Source: Xanthobacteraceae bacterium (GTDB taxonomy: Bacteria > Pseudomonadota > Alphaproteobacteria > Rhizobiales > Xanthobacteraceae). Taken from it: 21,220 nucleotides of DNA. Of the stretch, positions 9,297 through 16,698 are shown in pieces. How positions within the stretch are numbered: the first letter of the stretch is position 1; each line of letters starts with the position of its first letter. The notes beneath the pieces were generated by a model. That model searched no databases, had not been told where the DNA came from, and saw only the letters and a program-made list of their open reading frames with translations. The stretch lies in NCBI GenBank assembly GCA_030037105.1, contig JASHRY010000260.1, forward strand, positions 1 through 21,220, read 5' to 3'. Made by a program: the position numbers and the translations under genes.

Positions 9297-9338
9297 AGCT
9301 TGATGAGAAATCAAGCTGCACGCTTTTCAAGCGTTTTT
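9297..9338 (+). terminator. Possible argG terminator made of two hairpins
   Basis: The first hairpin has arms AGCTTGAT (9297-9304) and ATCAAGCT (9310-9317) around a 5-nt loop. The second has arms ACGCTT (9320-9325) and AAGCGT (9329-9334), loop TTC, and runs directly into T residues up to 9338. The second fits a Rho-independent terminator for rightward transcription. Both overlap the 3' end of the leftward YwgA-like gene. Confidence 0.4.
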
Positions 9339-9874
9339 GCTTCTTGCCTTTTTTTATCGACTATCTGAACGGCCTCCTCAGCCGCCGACAAATCTATGTG
9401 CGGCTTAAGAGTGACAAGTCTTTTTGCTCGACTGCTAACAGGTTCTCGGACATGCTTACATGTAATGAAATACGCAGTCGCAACTCGCTCTAAATAGCGA
9501 ACATCCCTTGATCCGAACCACTTTGCGACAAAGTCGCTTATCTTTTCGTACTTATCAATCTCTTCTCGGTTGACGTCGTAAAATTTATCACCGAACTTTG
9601 TCAGTCTAATGCTAGGGCCATATCCTTTCTGAGGAAAGGTGAATTCAACGATCCCCGATGCTTTCATGGCTGTTAATTCATCTCGTAAGTCGAATGAATA
9701 TGGACCGTGTTTGTAAAGCACGAATTTGTAGCCAAGCTTGGACTTTGAAATTTGTTGCAAAATGAATGCAGCCTTCTGAATGTGTGTTTCTCCGCACCAG
9801 CTTCCTTTGGCGCGAAGCTTTTTCGCCAGATCTAGGATAACGGCATAACGCAAAGTGTGTGATAGCCTTGTCAT
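9311..9874 (-). CDS. YwgA-like protein of an HD-phosphohydrolase cassette (function unknown)
   Basis: A 187-residue, probably soluble protein. Residues about 1-80 read like the YwgA/Panacea-type fold: an N-terminal helix, then THIQKAAFILQQ, a YKFVLYKHGPYSFDLRDEL block, and ASGIVEF. The C-terminal third is charged and ends KRQEAKTLEKRAA. No catalytic motif is evident. The start ATG at 9874-9872 has an excellent Shine-Dalgarno, AGGAGCG, that overlaps the stop codon of the upstream HD gene (stop to start 10 nt). Translation therefore looks coupled. In Bacillus subtilis ywgA is recalled as the neighbour of ywfO, an HD protein of the same kind, which supports a conserved pair. Codon use and base composition are unlike the GC-rich neighbours, suggesting transfer. 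Family assignment is by pattern only. Confidence 0.6.
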   Translation of the reverse strand: MTRLSHTLRYAVILDLAKKLRAKGSWCGETHIQKAAFILQQISKSKLGYKFVLYKHGPYSFDLRDELTAMKASGIVEFTFPQKGYGPSIRLTKFGDKFYDVNREEIDKYEKISDFVAKWFGSRDVRYLERVATAYFITCKHVREPVSSRAKRLVTLKPHIDLSAAEEAVQIVDKKRQEAKTLEKRAA

Positions 9875-9884
9875 TCGTCCGCTC

Positions 9885-10497
9885 CTATTTCAGTCCCAAA
9901 ATGCGAAATTTGTTTTTATCACGCCACTTGATTGCTTCTTCGAGTAGCGTTTTATCGCAGTAGACGGCGTCGACTTCGATCTCGGGCATCTTTTGTAAGA
10001 TCTACCGTTAAACGCTCGTGGTTATATCCATTGGGCAAGAGTTCTTTTTCTGCAGCATGTGAGAATGGTAGATGGCCTAGATCATGGCAAAGTGCTGCCA
10101 TTCGAATCGCTGATTTCCAATATCGCCTTCCCTCTTCGTCGGGCACGATTTTTCGTACAGTATCATCCAAAAGATTTTGTGGATTTGTGACTACGTCGAA
10201 GATTCTGGAAGCGAGTTCCATAACCCCCAATGAATGCTCGAATCTTTTGTGCGTCGCGCCCGGATAAACAAGATAAGTCATCGCAAGTTGATGGATATTG
10301 CGAAGCCTTTGAAACGGAGCAGAGTCAATCACTCGACGCTCATCCGTACGAACGGAAATGAACGTATGGATTGGATCACGAAACTCGTGGAGATGTTTCA
10401 CCGGGTCCAGCGAGTCAGACAAGCGAATCAATAACTGGGAGTTGATCCATATACCCCCTAAGAACTGAAAGGATTCAATAGCTCGTGCTTTTTCCAC
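9885..10497 (-). pseudogene. HD-domain phosphohydrolase (COG1078/YwfO-like), internally deleted and frameshifted
   Basis: The main frame (10497-9952, 181 codons) carries the N-terminal half of a dNTPase-like HD protein: HEFRDPIHTFI, FQRLRNIHQLAMTYLVYPGA, the first ligand histidine in THKRFEHSLG, and the HD pair with trailing histidine in ALCHDLGHLPFSHAAEK, then NHERLTVDL. It then runs into an unrelated Arg-rich tail and a stop. The -1/+1 shifted frame immediately continues (9989-9885) as a 34-codon piece beginning MPEIEVDAVYCD and ending FRILGLK at the natural operon junction with the YwgA-like gene. The middle of the protein, including the last aspartate ligand of the HD site, is absent; intact relatives have about 400 residues. 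The start is uncertain: GTG 10497, GTG 10401, or an out-of-frame ATG at 10450 with AGGGGG upstream. Confidence 0.65.
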
Positions 10498-10527
10498 GGA
10501 GTCCGCGTTAGCCTTTCTTATGTCGAG

Positions 10528-10556
10528 CTTATATCATGTTCTCTATTTGTTCGCAA
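10528..10556 (-). promoter_or_regulatory. Promoter candidate of the HD/YwgA-like cassette
   Basis: On the minus strand, TTGCGA (10556-10551) and TATAAG (10533-10528) are separated by exactly 17 nt in an AT-rich stretch. The expected transcript start is near 10521, upstream of all three possible HD start codons. Confidence 0.5.
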
Positions 10557-10662
10557 ACCTTAAGACGAATACACTCAATAAATCTATATTATTCAGTGAG
10601 ATAATTATAGATCGCTTGCGACCTTCGGCTTTGCGCATAGGCTCCTAAGCGGGAAATTTTCC

Positions 10663-11442
10663 TCACACCTGCCGCTCGACCAGCATGCGCTTGATCTCGG
10701 CAATCGCCTTCGCCGGATTGAGATGCTTGGGGCAGGCCTTGGCGCAGTTCATGATGGTGTGGCAGCGATAGAGCCGGAACGGATCTTCCAGCGCGTCGAG
10801 CCGCTCGCCGGTCGCCTCGTCGCGGGAGTCCATGATCCAGCGCTGCGCCTGCAAGAGCGCCGCCGGTCCGAGATAGCGGTCGGAATTCCACCAATAGCTC
10901 GGGCAGGCGGTCGAGCAGCAGGCGCAGAGGATGCATTCATAAAGCCCATCGAGCTTCTGCCGGTCCTCGTGGCTCTGCTTCCACTCCTTGCGCGGAGTGG
11001 GTGAGATCGTATGTAGCCACGGCTCGATCGAGGCGTGCTGGGCATAGAAATTGGTGAGGTCGGGCACCAGGTCCTTGACCACCGGCATATGCGGCAGCGG
11101 GTAGATGCGCACCGTGCCGCTGATATCGCTCATCGCCTTGGTGCAGGCGAGCGTATTGGTGCCGTCGATGTTCATCGCGCAAGAGCCGCAGATGCCCTCG
11201 CGGCAGGAGCGGCGGAAGGTCAGCGTGGCGTCGACGTTGGTCTTGATCCAGATCAGCGCGTCGAGGACCATCGGTCCGCAATCGCCGGTATCGACGTAAT
11301 AGGTGTCGATGCGCGGATTGCGCCCGTCGTCGGGATTCCAGCGATAGATGCGGTATTCGCGCTCGGCGCCCGCGTTCGCCGGATGCGGCCAGGTCCTGCC
11401 CTCGGTGATCTTGGAATTCTTCGGCAGCGCAAATTGGACCAT
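10663..11442 (-). CDS. sdhB: Succinate dehydrogenase iron-sulfur subunit
   Basis: Subunit of respiratory complex II that passes electrons from the SdhA flavin through three iron-sulfur centres to quinone. The product has 259 residues, the usual size. The [2Fe-2S] ligands are C80, C85, C88 and C100 (CREGICGSC...C). The [4Fe-4S] and [3Fe-4S] ligands lie in [11 protein letters not shown] (C170, C173, C176, C180) and in [11 protein letters not shown] (C227, C233, C237). The start ATG at 11442 lies 12 nt after the sdhA stop. It is the last gene of the leftward sdhCDAB operon. Downstream is the AT-rich cassette, whose leftward promoter candidate begins about 110 nt away on the same strand. No clear intrinsic terminator was found between them. 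Confidence 0.97.
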   Translation of the reverse strand: MVQFALPKNSKITEGRTWPHPANAGAEREYRIYRWNPDDGRNPRIDTYYVDTGDCGPMVLDALIWIKTNVDATLTFRRSCREGICGSCAMNIDGTNTLACTKAMSDISGTVRIYPLPHMPVVKDLVPDLTNFYAQHASIEPWLHTISPTPRKEWKQSHEDRQKLDGLYECILCACCSTACPSYWWNSDRYLGPAALLQAQRWIMDSRDEATGERLDALEDPFRLYRCHTIMNCAKACPKHLNPAKAIAEIKRMLVERQV

Positions 11443-11454
11443 TGCGTTTCGCTT

Positions 11455-13302
11455 TCAATACACCCGCTTCTTCGGCTCGATATAGGCGACGTCGTTGGTC
11501 AGCGTGTAGGCGTGCACCGGCCGGTAATCGATGGTGACCTTGCCGGTCTTGGTATCGAGCCAGGCGAGCGTGTGCTTCATCCAGTTCCTGTCGTCGCGTT
11601 CGGGGAAATCTTCGCGCGCGTGCGCGCCGCGGCTCTCGGTGCGATTGAGCGCCGAATCGACGGTGACCGCGGCCTGCTCGATCAGATTGACGAATTCGAG
11701 CGTCTCGATCAGGTCCGAGTTCCAGATCAGCGAGCGGTCGCTGACGCGGATGTCGGCGACACCGTCAAAGACTTCGTGAATGAGCTTGGAGCCTTCCTGC
11801 AGCACCTCGCCGGTGCGGAACACGGCGCAATTGCTCTGCATCACCTGCTGCATTCTGGCGCGCAACTGCGCGGTGGGGGTGCCGCCGGAGGCATGACGAA
11901 ATTTGTCGAGGCGCGCCAGCGGCCGCTCGGCGGAATCCTTCGGCAGTTCGGCATGCTTGTCGTTGGCGGTGAGGGTCTCGGCGCAACGCAGCGCCGCCGC
12001 GCGCCCGAACACGACAAGATCGATGAGCGAGTTCGAGCCCAGCCGGTTGGCGCCGTGGACGGAGACGCAGGCCGCCTCGCCGAGCGCCATCATGCCGGGC
12101 ACGACGTGATCGGGATTGCTGTTCTTCTTGATCAGCGCTTCGCCGTGATAGTTCGTGGCGATGCCGCCCATGTTGTAATGCACCGTCGGCACGATCGGTA
12201 TCGGTTCGCGAGTCACGTCGACGCCGGCGAAGATGCGCGCCGATTCGGTGATGCCCGGCAGGTGCTCCGCGATGATCTTCGGATCCAGATGGTCGAGATG
12301 CAGCAGGATGTGGTCCTTCTTCGGGCCGACGCCGCGGCCTTCGCGGATCTCGATGGTCATGGCGCGCGAGACTACGTCGCGCGAGGCGAGGTCCTTGGCC
12401 GACGGCGCATAGCGCTCCATGAAGCGCTCGCCTTCGGAATTGACCAGATAGGCGCCCTCGCCGCGCGCGCCCTCGGTGATGAGCACGCCCGCGCCGTACA
12501 CGCCGGTCGGATGAAACTGCACGAATTCCATGTCCTGCAGCGGCAGGCCGGCGCGCAGCGCCATGGCGTTGCCGTCGCCGGTCTGGGTGTGGGCACCAGT
12601 GCAGGAGAAATAGGCGCGTCCGTAGCCGCCGGTCGCCAGCACGGTCATCTGCGCGGAAAAGCGATGGATCGAGCCGTCGTCGAGATTGAGCGCGACGACG
12701 CCGCGGCAGCGGCCTTCCGCGTCCATGATGAGGTCGATGGCGAAGTACTCGATGAAGAATTCGGCGGAATGGCGCAGCGCTTGGCCGTACATCGTGTGCA
12801 GCATGGCGTGGCCGGTGCGGTCGGCGGCGGCGCAGGTGCGCTGCGCCGTGCCCTTGCCGTAATGCGTGGTCATGCCGCCGAACGCGCGCTGAAAAATCTT
12901 GCCGTCGTCCTCGCGGCGCGAGAACGGCAGTCCCCAATGCTCCAATTCGTAGACCGCTTCCGGCGCGTTGCGGCACAGATACTCGATCGCGTCCTGGTCG
13001 CCGAGCCAATCCGAGCCCTTGACGGTGTCGTACATGTGCCAGCGCCAGTCGTCCTCGCCCATATTGCCGAGGGCTGCGGCGATGCCGCCCTGCGCCGCCA
13101 CGGTGTGCGAGCGCGTCGGGAATACCTTGGTGATGCAGGCGGTGCGCAGACCCGCTTCGCTGCAACCGACGACGGCGCGCAGGCCCGAGCCGCCGGCGCC
13201 GATGATCACCACGTCATAGACGTGGTCCTCGATCGGATAGGCGCGACCATTGATCGCCGGAGCCGCGCCGCCACCGTTCGCGCCGTTCGTTCCCATGGTC
13301 AT
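11455..13302 (-). CDS. sdhA: Succinate dehydrogenase flavoprotein subunit
   Basis: Catalytic subunit of complex II, oxidising succinate to fumarate on the cytoplasmic side of the inner membrane. The product has 615 residues. The FAD dinucleotide-binding motif is GAGGSG at 35-40. The covalent FAD histidine is H66 in [11 protein letters not shown]. Further family blocks are the [15 protein letters not shown] stretch (here [14 protein letters not shown]), the RE/GxGV region, and [14 protein letters not shown]. The C-terminus ends [24 protein letters not shown]. The start ATG (13302-13300) overlaps the sdhD stop by the ATGA arrangement, indicating translational coupling. The first about 27 residues (Gly/Ala/Asn rich) are less conserved. 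A very long open frame on the opposite strand is a shadow caused by high GC at third codon positions. Confidence 0.98.
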   Translation of the reverse strand: MTMGTNGANGGGAAPAINGRAYPIEDHVYDVVIIGAGGSGLRAVVGCSEAGLRTACITKVFPTRSHTVAAQGGIAAALGNMGEDDWRWHMYDTVKGSDWLGDQDAIEYLCRNAPEAVYELEHWGLPFSRREDDGKIFQRAFGGMTTHYGKGTAQRTCAAADRTGHAMLHTMYGQALRHSAEFFIEYFAIDLIMDAEGRCRGVVALNLDDGSIHRFSAQMTVLATGGYGRAYFSCTGAHTQTGDGNAMALRAGLPLQDMEFVQFHPTGVYGAGVLITEGARGEGAYLVNSEGERFMERYAPSAKDLASRDVVSRAMTIEIREGRGVGPKKDHILLHLDHLDPKIIAEHLPGITESARIFAGVDVTREPIPIVPTVHYNMGGIATNYHGEALIKKNSNPDHVVPGMMALGEAACVSVHGANRLGSNSLIDLVVFGRAAALRCAETLTANDKHAELPKDSAERPLARLDKFRHASGGTPTAQLRARMQQVMQSNCAVFRTGEVLQEGSKLIHEVFDGVADIRVSDRSLIWNSDLIETLEFVNLIEQAAVTVDSALNRTESRGAHAREDFPERDDRNWMKHTLAWLDTKTGKVTIDYRPVHAYTLTNDVAYIEPKKRVY

Positions 13303-13697
13303 AATCCAAACGACAGCTTGAGGATGCCGTAGACCGAAGCCAGCGCCACGGCGACGGTGAAGAAGGTGTTGGCCATGAGCAAGGTGAGCTTGGCCGAATC
13401 GTCGTGCACGTAATCCTCGATGATCACCTGCATGCCGATTCTCATATGGATCGTGACCGAGGCGATGAACAGCAGCATGATGATGGCGATCGCGGGCGAA
13501 CCGAGAATTTGCGCCGCGGCCGCCTGGTTGCGGCCGAGGAGCACGACGATGATAATCACCGCGGCGATGGTCAGCGGAATATTGGCGACCGCGGTCAGGC
13601 GCTGGCGCCAGAAATGGCCGGTGCCGGAGCGGGCGGCGCCGCGGCCGCGCACCCGCGCAAGCGGCGTGCGGATGTGTTTCCCGGGAATGTCGCTCAC
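13299..13697 (-). CDS. sdhD: Succinate dehydrogenase membrane anchor subunit SdhD
   Basis: One of two heme b/quinone-binding anchors of complex II. The product has 132 residues, with three hydrophobic segments starting near residues 32, 61 and 105. The second contains [20 protein letters not shown], with the heme-ligand histidine and the D-Y pair that lines the quinone site. The start is the GTG at 13697-13695, which overlaps the sdhC stop by four nucleotides (GTGA) and gives the product [18 protein letters not shown]. The frame is open further upstream through sdhC, but those residues are not SdhD-like. The stop overlaps the sdhA start by four nucleotides. The N-terminal 30 residues are basic, as usual in this family. 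Confidence 0.92.
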   Translation of the reverse strand: MSDIPGKHIRTPLARVRGRGAARSGTGHFWRQRLTAVANIPLTIAAVIIIVVLLGRNQAAAAQILGSPAIAIIMLLFIASVTIHMRIGMQVIIEDYVHDDSAKLTLLMANTFFTVAVALASVYGILKLSFGL

Positions 13698-14101
13698 CGC
13701 GGTCCTCCCATTGCCAGCAAGCCGATGATCCACAGGATCACGGTCAACGCGATCGAGCCGATCAGGTTGGCGGCGGCGAGCCATTCGCGCTCGTTCGGCC
13801 CGAAGCCGCGGCCGGTGTCCCAGATCAGGTGGCGAATGCCGCCGAGCATGTGGTGGAGCAAGGCCCAAGTGTAGCTGAACAGGATAAGGCGGCCGATGAT
13901 GGAGCCGGCGAACCATTCGAATTTCGCATAGGCGTTGGGCCCGGCCGCGGCGATCAACCACCACGCCAAGAGCAGCGTGCCGAAATAGAGACCAAAGCCG
14001 GTGATGCGATGCACAATCGACATCGTCATCGTCAGCATCGGTCGGTAGATGAGAAGATGCGGCGACAGCGGCCGTTCGGCGGGAGCCCTGGTTTCGGCCA
14101 T
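13694..14101 (-). CDS. sdhC: Succinate dehydrogenase cytochrome b556 subunit SdhC
   Basis: Membrane anchor of complex II. The product has 135 residues. The SdhC signature [20 protein letters not shown] leads into [12 protein letters not shown] (quinone site), and the heme-ligand histidine is expected in [19 protein letters not shown]. Three membrane segments are predicted. The start ATG at 14101-14099 ([14 protein letters not shown]) is chosen because it gives the typical short hydrophilic N-terminus. A 29-residue upstream extension in the same frame has no family similarity. GGATAAG lies a few nucleotides upstream as a weak ribosome binding site. First gene of sdhCDAB; its upstream region contains the 28-bp tandem duplication and is shared with a divergent LysR-type regulator. 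Confidence 0.94.
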   Translation of the reverse strand: MAETRAPAERPLSPHLLIYRPMLTMTMSIVHRITGFGLYFGTLLLAWWLIAAAGPNAYAKFEWFAGSIIGRLILFSYTWALLHHMLGGIRHLIWDTGRGFGPNEREWLAAANLIGSIALTVILWIIGLLAMGGPR

Positions 14102-14166
14102 CGTGCTTATCCGAGTTTCCGTGCGCCGGGGCGGTTCCATCCAATCAACACCTGGGCCGCAACGAA

Positions 14167-14222
14167 GTTGCCGGCTCATCCAACGCACTGTTTAGTTGCC
14201 GGCTCATCCAACGCACTGTTTA
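14167..14222. repeat. Perfect 28-bp tandem duplication in the sdhC/lysR control region
   Basis: Two identical adjacent 28-bp units, 14167-14194 and 14195-14222, each starting GTTGCCGGCTC and ending CGCACTGTTTA. They lie 66 nt upstream of sdhC and about 106 nt upstream of the LysR gene. Each copy contains a TTGCCG hexamer; only the right copy is followed by a good TTTATA hexamer at the correct distance. Confidence 0.95.
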
Positions 14223-14224
14223 TA
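14196..14224 (+). promoter_or_regulatory. Rightward promoter candidate for the LysR-type gene
   Basis: TTGCCG (14196-14201) and TTTATA (14219-14224) are separated by 17 nt. The left repeat copy has the same TTGCCG at 14168-14173, but 17 nt later it reads TTTAGT, a poorer -10. The expected transcript start is near 14231. Confidence 0.4.
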
Positions 14225-14247
14225 TGCGTTATTTCGTGTCTTGCGAA
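14219..14247 (-). promoter_or_regulatory. Leftward promoter candidate for sdhCDAB sharing the same -10 hexamer
   Basis: On the minus strand, TTCGCA (14247-14242) and TATAAA (14224-14219) are separated by 17 nt. The -10 hexamer is the reverse complement of the rightward TTTATA, so the two promoters would be mutually exclusive. The 28-bp repeats would lie in the transcribed sdh leader. Confidence 0.4.
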
Positions 14248-14327
14248 AGAATAACATTGAAATCTCACGTCACAATGAGCATTCTATGAACCTTGGCTTC
14301 GCTAAAAACGAAGGCTTGGTTTCTCCT

Positions 14328-15254
14328 ATGCGTTTTGATCTTGCCGATCTCAGCCTGTTCCGCCACGTCGTCGAGGCGGGCAGCATCACCCGCGGCGCCG
14401 AGCGTGCGCACTTGGCGCTCGCCGCCGCTTCGACCCGTATCCGCGCCATGGAGGACGCGCTCGGTGTCGCGTTGCTCACGCGCGGACGGGCGGGCGTCAC
14501 GCCGACGCAAGCCGGCCGCACACTCCTTCAGCATGCGCGCGCCATCCTGCGCCAAGCCGAACGCCTGCACGAGGACCTCGGCGCTTATGGCGGCGGCCTC
14601 GCCGGCCAGATCCGCGTGCTTTCGAACACCAACGCGCTCACCGAGTTCCTGCCGGAAGCGCTGAGTTTGTTTCTTGCCGCACATCCGCACGTCAGCGTCG
14701 ATCTGGAAGAGCGCTTGAGCGACGAAATCATCGGCTTGATCGCCGAAGGCGTCGCCGATCTCGGCATTGTCGCCGGCACGGTCGACGCCGGCGCGCTCGA
14801 AACCTATCCGTTCCGCCGCGACCGTTTCGTGCTCGTGGTCGCGCGTGATCATCCGCTGGCGGGGCGGGCGCAGATCGGTTTCGAGGAGGTGCTCGAGCAC
14901 GATTTCGTCGGGCTCGATCGCGCCAGCGCGTTGCAGCGGTTCCTCGCCTCAAAGGCGGTGCGCATCGGCCGGCCGCTGCGGCTGCGCGTGCAATTGCGCA
15001 GCTTCGACGCCGTGTGCCGCCTCGTCGAATGCAAGGTCGGCATCGGCATCGTGCCGGAGACAACGGCGAGCCGCGTGATGCGGACCATGGCGATCGCGGT
15101 CGTGCCACTCGCCGATTCCTGGGCGATGCGCGATTTGACGATTTGCATCCGCAGCATGGACGAACTGCCGCTCTACGCGCGGCAACTGGTCGAGCATTTG
15201 CGCGGATCAGGGATCGGAAGTCAGGAATCGGAGATCAATCGTCAGGCGTCGTGA
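14328..15254 (+). CDS. LysR-type transcriptional regulator
   Basis: A 308-residue DNA-binding regulator. The N-terminal winged helix-turn-helix begins MRFDLADLSLFRHVVEAGSI, with TRGAERAHLALAAASTRIRAMEDALG as the recognition region. A linker helix (about residues 60-85) follows, then a two-subdomain LysR substrate-binding domain from about residue 88 (GQIRVLSNTNALTEFLPEAL) to 290. Start ATG 14328 is chosen because it gives the usual LysR N-terminus; an in-frame ATG at 14286 would add 14 atypical residues. Neither has a strong Shine-Dalgarno. The C-terminal tail GSGIGSQESEINRQAS looks like read-through of a low-complexity repeat. It is divergent from sdhCDAB and precedes the sulfonate-type ABC operon in the same direction, so either may be its target. 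Effector unknown. Confidence 0.92.
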   Translation: MRFDLADLSLFRHVVEAGSITRGAERAHLALAAASTRIRAMEDALGVALLTRGRAGVTPTQAGRTLLQHARAILRQAERLHEDLGAYGGGLAGQIRVLSNTNALTEFLPEALSLFLAAHPHVSVDLEERLSDEIIGLIAEGVADLGIVAGTVDAGALETYPFRRDRFVLVVARDHPLAGRAQIGFEEVLEHDFVGLDRASALQRFLASKAVRIGRPLRLRVQLRSFDAVCRLVECKVGIGIVPETTASRVMRTMAIAVVPLADSWAMRDLTICIRSMDELPLYARQLVEHLRGSGIGSQESEINRQAS

Positions 15255-15598
15255 CTTTCCATTCCGATGCCGATCGCCGACACCTGATGCCACGATGCCG
15301 CGATGACGGGGAGCATTGTCCGGAAATCCTGTGCCGAATATCGGCAAAGAATGGAGCCATAGGCGCGAACGGTCGTTCGAAATTATTATTCTAATAATAG
15401 CACAAAGTTTGGTATTAATTTTTAAGCGGCCCTATTGAAAGACCCTTCCGAAAGAACAAAGCTAACGTCGACATACGAGCTGTCGCCCGGGCTCGACCCA
15501 AGGTGAGGCCACGGGATCCTCAGCTTCGTTTGTCGCGGGCGGCAAGTTTGCCAGCTCCTACCGTCGCGCCCGATGCGATACTCATCCGGAGATCGATC
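15255..15598. other. Intergenic region between lysR and the ABC operon
   Basis: 344 nt without a credible gene. The left part is GC-rich. The middle, about 15380-15425, is strikingly AT-rich and holds a 17-bp palindrome. The right part ends with CCGGAG at 15586-15591, a good ribosome binding site for the binding-protein gene. A TTGAAA at 15435-15440 could be a -35 element, but no convincing -10 was found at the right distance. Confidence 0.5.
15382..15398. promoter_or_regulatory. LysR-type operator candidate (T-N11-A box)
   Basis: A 17-bp palindrome with arms ATTATTA and TAATAAT around TTC contains TTAT-N7-ATAA (15383-15397), the classical LysR-family T-N11-A core. It lies 128 nt after the LysR stop and about 200 nt before the ABC-operon start, in an AT-rich patch of a GC-rich genome. 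Regulation of this operon by the adjacent LysR protein is inference. Confidence 0.45.
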
Positions 15599-16564
15599 AT
15601 GCTTTCACGTCGCCATTTGCTCGTTGGTGCCGCCGCCACGGGCCTGATGCCGTTCGACAGAGCCCGCGCCGCCGACAAACCGGGCGAAATCCGCATCGAT
15701 TGGGCCACCTACAACCCGGTCTCGATGGTGTTGAAGGAGAAGGCTCTCCTCGAAAAGGAATTCGTCAAGGACGGCATCGGCATCCGCTGGGTGCAAACCT
15801 TGGGCTCGAACAAGGCGCTCGAATTCCTCAATGCCGGCTCGATCGATTTCGGCTCCACGGCCGGAGCCGCGGCGCTGGTCGGCAGGATCAACGGCAATCC
15901 GATCAAATCGATCTACGTCTACTCGCGCCCGGAGTGGACCGCGCTGGTCACCCGCAAGGACACGCCGATCAGAAAAATCGCCGACCTCAAGGGCAAGCGC
16001 GTCGCCGTAACCCGCGGCACCGATCCTCACATCTTTCTGGTGCGGGCGCTGCACAGCGTCGGCATGACCGAGCGGGACATCAGCGAAGTGCTGCTGCAGC
16101 ATCCCGACGGCAAGATCGCGCTCATCCGCGGCGACGTCGACGCCTGGGCCGGCCTCGATCCGATGATGGCGCAGGCGCAGGTCGAGGACGGCGCGCGGTT
16201 GTTCTATCGCAACAAGGAGGCCAATACCTGGGGCATCCTCAATGCGCGCGAGGCGTTTCTCAAGCGATATCCCGAGCTGACGCGCCGAGTGATCGCGATC
16301 TACGAAGACGCGCGCAAATACTGCCTCGCCCATTATGACGACGAGAAGCGCGTATTCATGGAAGTGACGAAGCTTCCCGTCAATGTCGCCGATATCCAGC
16401 TCAAGGAGCGGACGGAGCTGACGTTCAATCGCATCGGGCCGCAGCAGCGCGATTCCATCCTGCAAGCGGGGCTCGCGCTGCAACAGGCCGGCGTCATCCC
16501 CGCGAACGTCAATGTAGAGAAGGCGCTCGACGATCTGGTCGATGATCGCTACGTGGCGGTGTGA
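15599..16564 (+). CDS. Sulfonate/taurine-type ABC transporter substrate-binding protein (SsuA-like)
   Basis: A 321-residue periplasmic binding protein of the SsuA/TauA/NrtA-like group, expected to deliver an alkanesulfonate or similar anion to the permease. Residues 1-25 form an export signal with a twin-arginine-like start, MLSRRHLLVGAAATGL, cleaved after RARA. The mature part has the family blocks EIRIDWATYNP, KEFVKDGIGIRWVQT, NAGSIDFGSTAGAAAL and IADLKGKRVAVTRGTDPHIFLVRAL, and YEDARKYCLAHYDDEK near the C-terminus. Start ATG 15599 is supported by GGAG 7 nt upstream and by the signal peptide; the open frame upstream lacks both. It is the first gene of the transporter operon and lies 134 nt before the permease gene. 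True substrate cannot be told from sequence alone. Confidence 0.88.
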   Translation: MLSRRHLLVGAAATGLMPFDRARAADKPGEIRIDWATYNPVSMVLKEKALLEKEFVKDGIGIRWVQTLGSNKALEFLNAGSIDFGSTAGAAALVGRINGNPIKSIYVYSRPEWTALVTRKDTPIRKIADLKGKRVAVTRGTDPHIFLVRALHSVGMTERDISEVLLQHPDGKIALIRGDVDAWAGLDPMMAQAQVEDGARLFYRNKEANTWGILNAREAFLKRYPELTRRVIAIYEDARKYCLAHYDDEKRVFMEVTKLPVNVADIQLKERTELTFNRIGPQQRDSILQAGLALQQAGVIPANVNVEKALDDLVDDRYVAV

Positions 16565-16698
16565 TGAACTGAGAGTAACTCTCTCATCGGCGGCGCCGGA
16601 CTTGACCCTGGCCGTCCACCGGGCAGCGACATGTCGGCCTGGCTCCCGGGGTAAGCCGCGGGCGACGAAGGAAGACGCATTGCATTCGTGATGGCCTC

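Noticed and set aside
9249..10660. Integrated phage or transposon around the AT-rich cassette
   Set aside because: No integrase, transposase, tRNA or flanking direct repeats could be found at the borders, so only transfer by unknown means is suggested.
10600..10662. Possible intrinsic terminator of sdhB
   Set aside because: Only a four-base-pair stem (TCGC-AA-GCGA) was found and no T-run follows on the minus strand.
11035..13332. 765-codon open frame opposite sdhA/sdhB
   Set aside because: It is entirely antisense to two strongly conserved genes, its product is Arg/Asp/His/Gly-rich without domains, and such frames are expected from high GC at third codon positions.
14167..14222. Two-unit 28-bp repeat as a minimal CRISPR array
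   Set aside because: The units are directly adjacent with no spacer, and no cas gene is present; this is a tandem duplication.
14196..14327. N-terminal extension of the LysR regulator
   Set aside because: It would begin inside the 28-bp repeat and promoter region; the residues do not resemble a LysR N-terminus.
16565..16698. Small gene or riboswitch between binding protein and permease
   Set aside because: Only a 5-bp hairpin and a GC-rich stretch resembling dispersed repeat debris are visible; no start with a ribosome binding site and no conserved aptamer pattern.
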